Below, piece by piece: positions 60,245 through 64,000 of a stretch of 64,000 bases of DNA. The translations under genes were made by a program, and so were the position numbers. Positions within the stretch are counted from its first letter, which is position 1; every line of letters begins with the position of its first letter. Origin of the DNA: Dastarcus helophoroides (taxonomy: Eukaryota > Arthropoda > Insecta > Coleoptera > Bothrideridae); NCBI GenBank assembly GCA_028583605.1, contig CM053332.1, forward strand, positions 9,970,442 to 10,034,441, given 5' to 3'. Under the pieces are notes generated by a model, which was not told the DNA's origin, did not search any database, and saw only the letters and a list, made by a program, of their open reading frames with translations.

Positions 60245-62335
60245 CTACTGATCATGATGTGATTTGGCTAAAAATCTGCTCTAAAAACGAATTAATATTC
60301 ATTTGTTCACTTTATCTGTCTCCAAACGATCCCTCATAGAGACAGCTCTTCTCATATCTCTCCAAAACATTCGATCAGCTACAGATGAATTATCCAAACG
60401 CTGAAGGTTGCCTTTTTTGGTGACTTCAACATACACATCATTCCCTAGTTAAAGTTTTCTTCCCGAACTGACGACGCGGGAAGGGTGGCAGAGGCTTTCG
60501 CCATCACTACTGCAATTAGTTGAGGAACCCACAAGAATTCCTGATCATCAACCTAATCTACTCGACCTTTTCCTTACAAATTCTCCAAATTCGTATAAAA
60601 CCACTGTGACATCGCCGCTTGGAAACTCCGTTCACAAGCTTGTAGCAGCCTTTCGCTCGCTTCATATACTACCTCCTTCTCAGACACAGTCCTGTAGGGT
60701 TCGGCACTTTAACTCTGCTAACTGGCAAGCATTAAGAGCCTTCTTTGCATCTTTCCCACGGCAAGAAGTCTGCTTTAACTCAGACAACCCTTCCTCAGTC
60801 GCCGAATCCATCACTGAAACTATTCTGATTGCTATGGAATGCACAATTCCTCATTTCCAAAAGAACGCTGGAAGTCAGGAAGATTCTCCTCGAGCTCGTC
60901 ACATCGAAAGCTTCTGGCCTTGATGGTATCTCTGCTATTGTTCTTAATAAGTCCGCTCCAGAGTTGACTCCTATCCTAAGTAAATTGTTTACACTCTCCT
61001 AAAACAAAGGTGCATTCCCTAACATCTGGAAATCTAGGGTGCAGCCTGTCCCCAAAAAGGGAAAAAGGAATCCGGCTATTTCTTTGTTGCCCGTTATATC
61101 TAAAGTGATGAAAAACGTTATCAACATCGAGATTCTCAAATATCGGAGAAGAATAAGATCATCCCGGACAGGCAATACGGTTTTAGACAACAACGCTCAA
61201 CTGGCGATCTACTGGTATATATTACTCATATCTGTAACTCAGCTATAGAAAAACATGGTGAAGCTAAGATTGTGGCATTGGATACCTCAAAGGCCTTTGA
61301 CAGAGTTTGGCACCGATCTCTTCTTGCATCTTATGGTTTTCCTCCTGGACTCCTGGACTGACATCCAATTTTCTCGCTGATAGATCTTTTCAGGTCGTCG
61401 TCAATGGCATCTCATCCGAAACATTTGCGATTAATGCAGGGGTGCTTCAGGGGTTTGTCCTGTCTCCTACTATATTTCTGTTACACATAAAGGATCTCTT
61501 AGCTTGAACTTCCAATCGGATATACAGCTACGCAAATGATAGTAGTCTAGTGTCATCTTTTTTCTCCGACAAACCATTATCCGTCGCTGCTTCAGATCGA
61601 CTTAGGGAATAGCAGATATAGATGATAAATTGGGATCTAGTAATCATTCTGGGTAAGAAAAATCTGGTTGACTTCAACGCTTCAAAACCTCAGGCAGCGG
61701 TTTTCTTTAAGAAAACAGTAAAAAATCCTCTCGATGGGATCTAATAGGAGTAAATGTGAGCACTAGCTTCTCTTGGGATGATTATGTGCGTGCCATTGCC
61801 AAGTTCGCCTCTCAGAAGCTATGCTTTCTTCTTAGAGCTAAAAAGAACTTCACATCTCACCATCTACTTACACTAAACAAAGGTCAAATTAGGCACTAGA
61901 ATACTGTTTTCATGTTTGAAGTTCAGCTTCAAAGCACACTTTAGCTCTTTTAGATTCAATTCAAAGAAGACCGATTCGCCTAATTGATGACGAGAGTTTG
62001 ACCAATCTCGAAACACTAGAGCACATGCGGATGGTTAGTGACTTGTCTCTTTTCTACAAGTACTGTCATGAAAGATGCTCGCAGGAACTAATAGGATTGA
62101 TACCCCCAAGGGCAAAATTTTTGAGACACACAAGACAGTCGGAGACAGCAAATTCCTGTGCGGTCTAGCTTGACGCAATGAGGACTTCTGTATAAGGAGA
62201 CTCTTTCTTCTATAGAACTTCCAAGTTATGGAACTCTTTCATCGCCATCTATCCTTGTTTTCGCTTTGAAGACCTAATGGGGTTGCCCTTTGTGAGAGGA
62301 TTGAACTTAAAAAAAACCTTCATATTCCGAGATGA
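60245..62335 (+). mobile_element. Jockey-like LINE, endonuclease to 3' end, plus strand
   Basis: The endonuclease reads LIFICSLYLSPND and VAFFGDFNIHI (60280-60435). The later catalytic SDH is SVH (60627-60635, LGNSVHKLVAAF). The RT reads RQYGFRQQRSTGDLLVYITH, KIVALDTSKAFDRVWHRSLL, SFQVVVNGISSETFAINAGV then LQGFVLSP, and SYANDSSLVSSF, where YAND (61529-61540) replaces YADD. The C-terminus has LDSIQRRPIRLID, VSDLSLFYKYCHERCSQELI and FFYRTSKLWNSF, ending with GLPFVRGLNL near 62310 and an A-run. Many frameshifts. Two catalytic aspartates (endonuclease and RT) are changed. 5'-truncated. Confidence 0.85.
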
Positions 62336-63236
62336 TTGAAGACATTAATGTGATCATTTTTTTGGGAATAAATTTGAAATTTGTGAAAGCAAAACAAAGT
62401 CAAGCAGAATTTATTTTAGGTAATACTTCTCTTGAAATAAAATTATTTTATTTTATACTTTCGACTTTATTTTTATAAAACTTGGATTTTAAATTCAAAA
62501 TTGCAGTTTCGGATTCAAAATTTCAAAATTCGAGTCGAAACTATTATCAAATTTCTAAAAATGAAATACACTATCTTCAAAGAGAGATCATTTAATGAAT
62601 TAACTTTCCTCAAAATGGACTGTTTCTCAAAATGTCGAGTTTTTTTCGTATATTTTAAGCTTAACCTTAACCTTAATCTTAACTTCTTACTTTTGTATTT
62701 TTTCTCCATATTTTGTCTTTTTTAATCAAGATCATTTCAGCATTAGAACCTTAATACCGAGAGTCGAGATTAAAGCTGAAATATTAAGACCGAAGACACA
62801 ATCTTAAGTTTAGAATAGAAACATAATAATAAGTTATAAAAAAGTATAAATTTCCTAACAGTTTCATAATAAAGTATTTTAAAAAAGTCAGAGAAAATTA
62901 AAAAAAAGAAACACAAAATTTTGAGTCGAAAATAAAATATAGAAGACGAAATATATTCAACAATATAAATAACTATCAAAAGATCTAGAAAAATGTTCAA
63001 ACTATTAGAATAAAAATGATTTCAAGCAAGAAATTCTAAATTGATTTAAAAAAAAGAATTTTTCAGCTGCAATTTAAAATTTTTAAATATCATTACGAAT
63101 TTTCAAGTTGATTAAAAAAAATTAGATATCTGGATAAAACTCTTTGAGAATTTATTATTGAAATTTCGACCTTTTATTTTAAATTGACCAACGCAATAAT
63201 CTTCTATTTTAAAGTTAAGCTTTATCACTTTCTAAA
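62336..63236. other. AT-rich non-coding stretch with minisatellite-like patches
   Basis: 62,480-62,700 and 63,050-63,200 hold AAATTTC/TCGA words, mixed orientation. A CTTAACCTTAACCTTAATCT run (62659-62678) is a short local repeat. No believable gene. Confidence 0.45.
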
Positions 63237-63325
63237 TAAGAGGCCGCATCCTAATCGCAGTGCCCCAAAGACATAATGGGGTTGCTCTTTGAGAGTGGAT
63301 TGAACTTAAAAAGAAATATGTATTA
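63237..63325 (+). mobile_element. Severely 5'-truncated copy of the Jockey-like LINE 3' end
   Basis: AAAGACATAATGGGGTTGCT, then CTTTGAGAGTGGATTGAACT and TAAAAAGAAA match the 3' end of the LINE at 62,268-62,320 (GAAGACCTAATGGGGTTGCC and so on). Only about 85 bp are present. Dead-on-arrival LINE insertions commonly look like this. Confidence 0.7.
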
Positions 63326-63900
63326 TTAATTCATCGATTAACTAAATATTTCGTGAATTTTTTTTTCTGGTAATCTTTTGCTCCCTATAATCAATTTTTA
63401 TTCGAAGTACAAACAGCAGAGGAGAAATAACACTTCATTGATTCCAGTTTATCAAAAAACGTCGACTTAAGCGATTAGAGCTTCTGATTACATTCGACTG
63501 CATTCGCGCCAAGGATTATTACTAATTTAAAGTAAACAAATAGCAAGTGCTTCCTTAAGATTAGCCCAAACGATGAGATATTCATAAAGATTGTCGGGGG
63601 CTTTGGAGTGTTTACTTTTCAAATAGAAATTCGGTCTAGTTGACGTTGAAGCCGTTTCTCGATTTTTATGCAAAACACCCCGAATTCACTGTGGAATATC
63701 ACAGTTATCTGGCGAAATGAGGTTCTGGAAGTCTAACAGAGCGAAACTAGGGATATGAGGTTGTTCTTGTAGACTAGTACAATTATTATTATTACTTAAA
63801 TTAAATACTTACTTATTAGAGAAATTTACTTAGCCGTTTCCAATTCTTGTTCTTATAAGGGTAAGCTTTAATATAAGAAATAAAGATGAATAAATATGTA
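63326..63900. other. Non-coding stretch
   Basis: Nothing recognised. Confidence 0.4.
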
Positions 63901-63902
63901 CC

Positions 63903-64000
63903 AGTGGCGGTTGGTCTTAAAGAGTGCAAGAGCGCAAGAGCGCGCGCTCCTCGTGAAATGAGCGATCTATTCTTTTTTGTTTAATGTAAAAGACTTGGAT
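63903..64000 (+). mobile_element. Possible left end of a DNA transposon, cut by the window edge
   Basis: CAGTGGCGGTTGGTC at 63903 resembles CAGNGGCGG tips of hAT-like elements and is followed by a G+C-rich GCAAGAGCGCGCGCTC stretch. Its partner end would lie outside the window. Confidence 0.25.

Noticed and set aside
62659..62678. CTTAACC-type run as a telomeric or satellite repeat
   Set aside because: Three or four degenerate units only.

Overview
This window looks like intergenic or heterochromatic sequence from an insect or other arthropod. It is very AT-rich, has long A/T-tract arrays, and almost everything recognisable is a decayed transposable element. The lineages seen are RTE-like, R1/LOA-like and Jockey/CR1-like LINEs, mariner, a hAT-like element, foldback elements and LTRs. 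I could not recognise any host protein-coding gene, rRNA, genuine tRNA or CRISPR array. The species cannot be told from this sequence. Family names rest on remembered protein motifs, because no search could be run.

Layout. 1-2.8 kb: a decayed RTE-like LINE split by an RNase H-bearing LINE fragment. 4.1-5.0 kb: a mariner transposase pseudogene. 5.5-8.8 kb: a mosaic of LINE pieces (a minus-strand RTE-like 3' half, then plus-strand LINE ORF1, an R1/LOA-like 3' end and another LINE 3' end), with a duplicated junction near 7.0 kb. 8.8-16.7 kb: mostly non-coding and AT-rich. 16.7-18.8 kb: a minus-strand R1/LOA-like LINE. 21.4-23.6 kb: a plus-strand RTE-like LINE with its RT core deleted. 23.7-25.1 kb: a T-rich minisatellite. 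25.3-27.1 kb: a large foldback element. 27.4-28.4 kb: a diverged direct duplication. About 29.3 kb: a minus-strand Jockey RT remnant.

31.5-34.6 kb: a mariner with TIRs and TA target duplication, cut in two by a 5'-truncated Jockey/CR1 LINE. 35.5-38.3 kb: a hAT-like non-autonomous element with an 8-bp target duplication, filled with A-rich minisatellite. 38.8-39.9 kb: a second foldback element. 40-48 kb: mostly non-coding, with small inverted repeats and a tRNA-like Pol III module. 48.9-51.1 kb: an RTE-like LINE with YADD intact. 53.9-57.2 kb: a transposase scrap and the largest A-rich minisatellite. 57.2-59.1 kb: two related LTRs in opposite orientation. 60.2-62.3 kb: a Jockey-like LINE, with a solo copy of its 3' end at 63.2 kb.

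The window reads as a layered transposon graveyard. The most unusual signals are the minisatellite with roughly 20-bp spacing and phased A-tracts (one copy enclosed by hAT ends), the nested mariner/LINE, the two foldback elements, the LTRs carrying heat-shock-element-like palindromes, and a GC-rich palindromic island at 56.5 kb. I did not find evidence for a new enzymatic or defence system.
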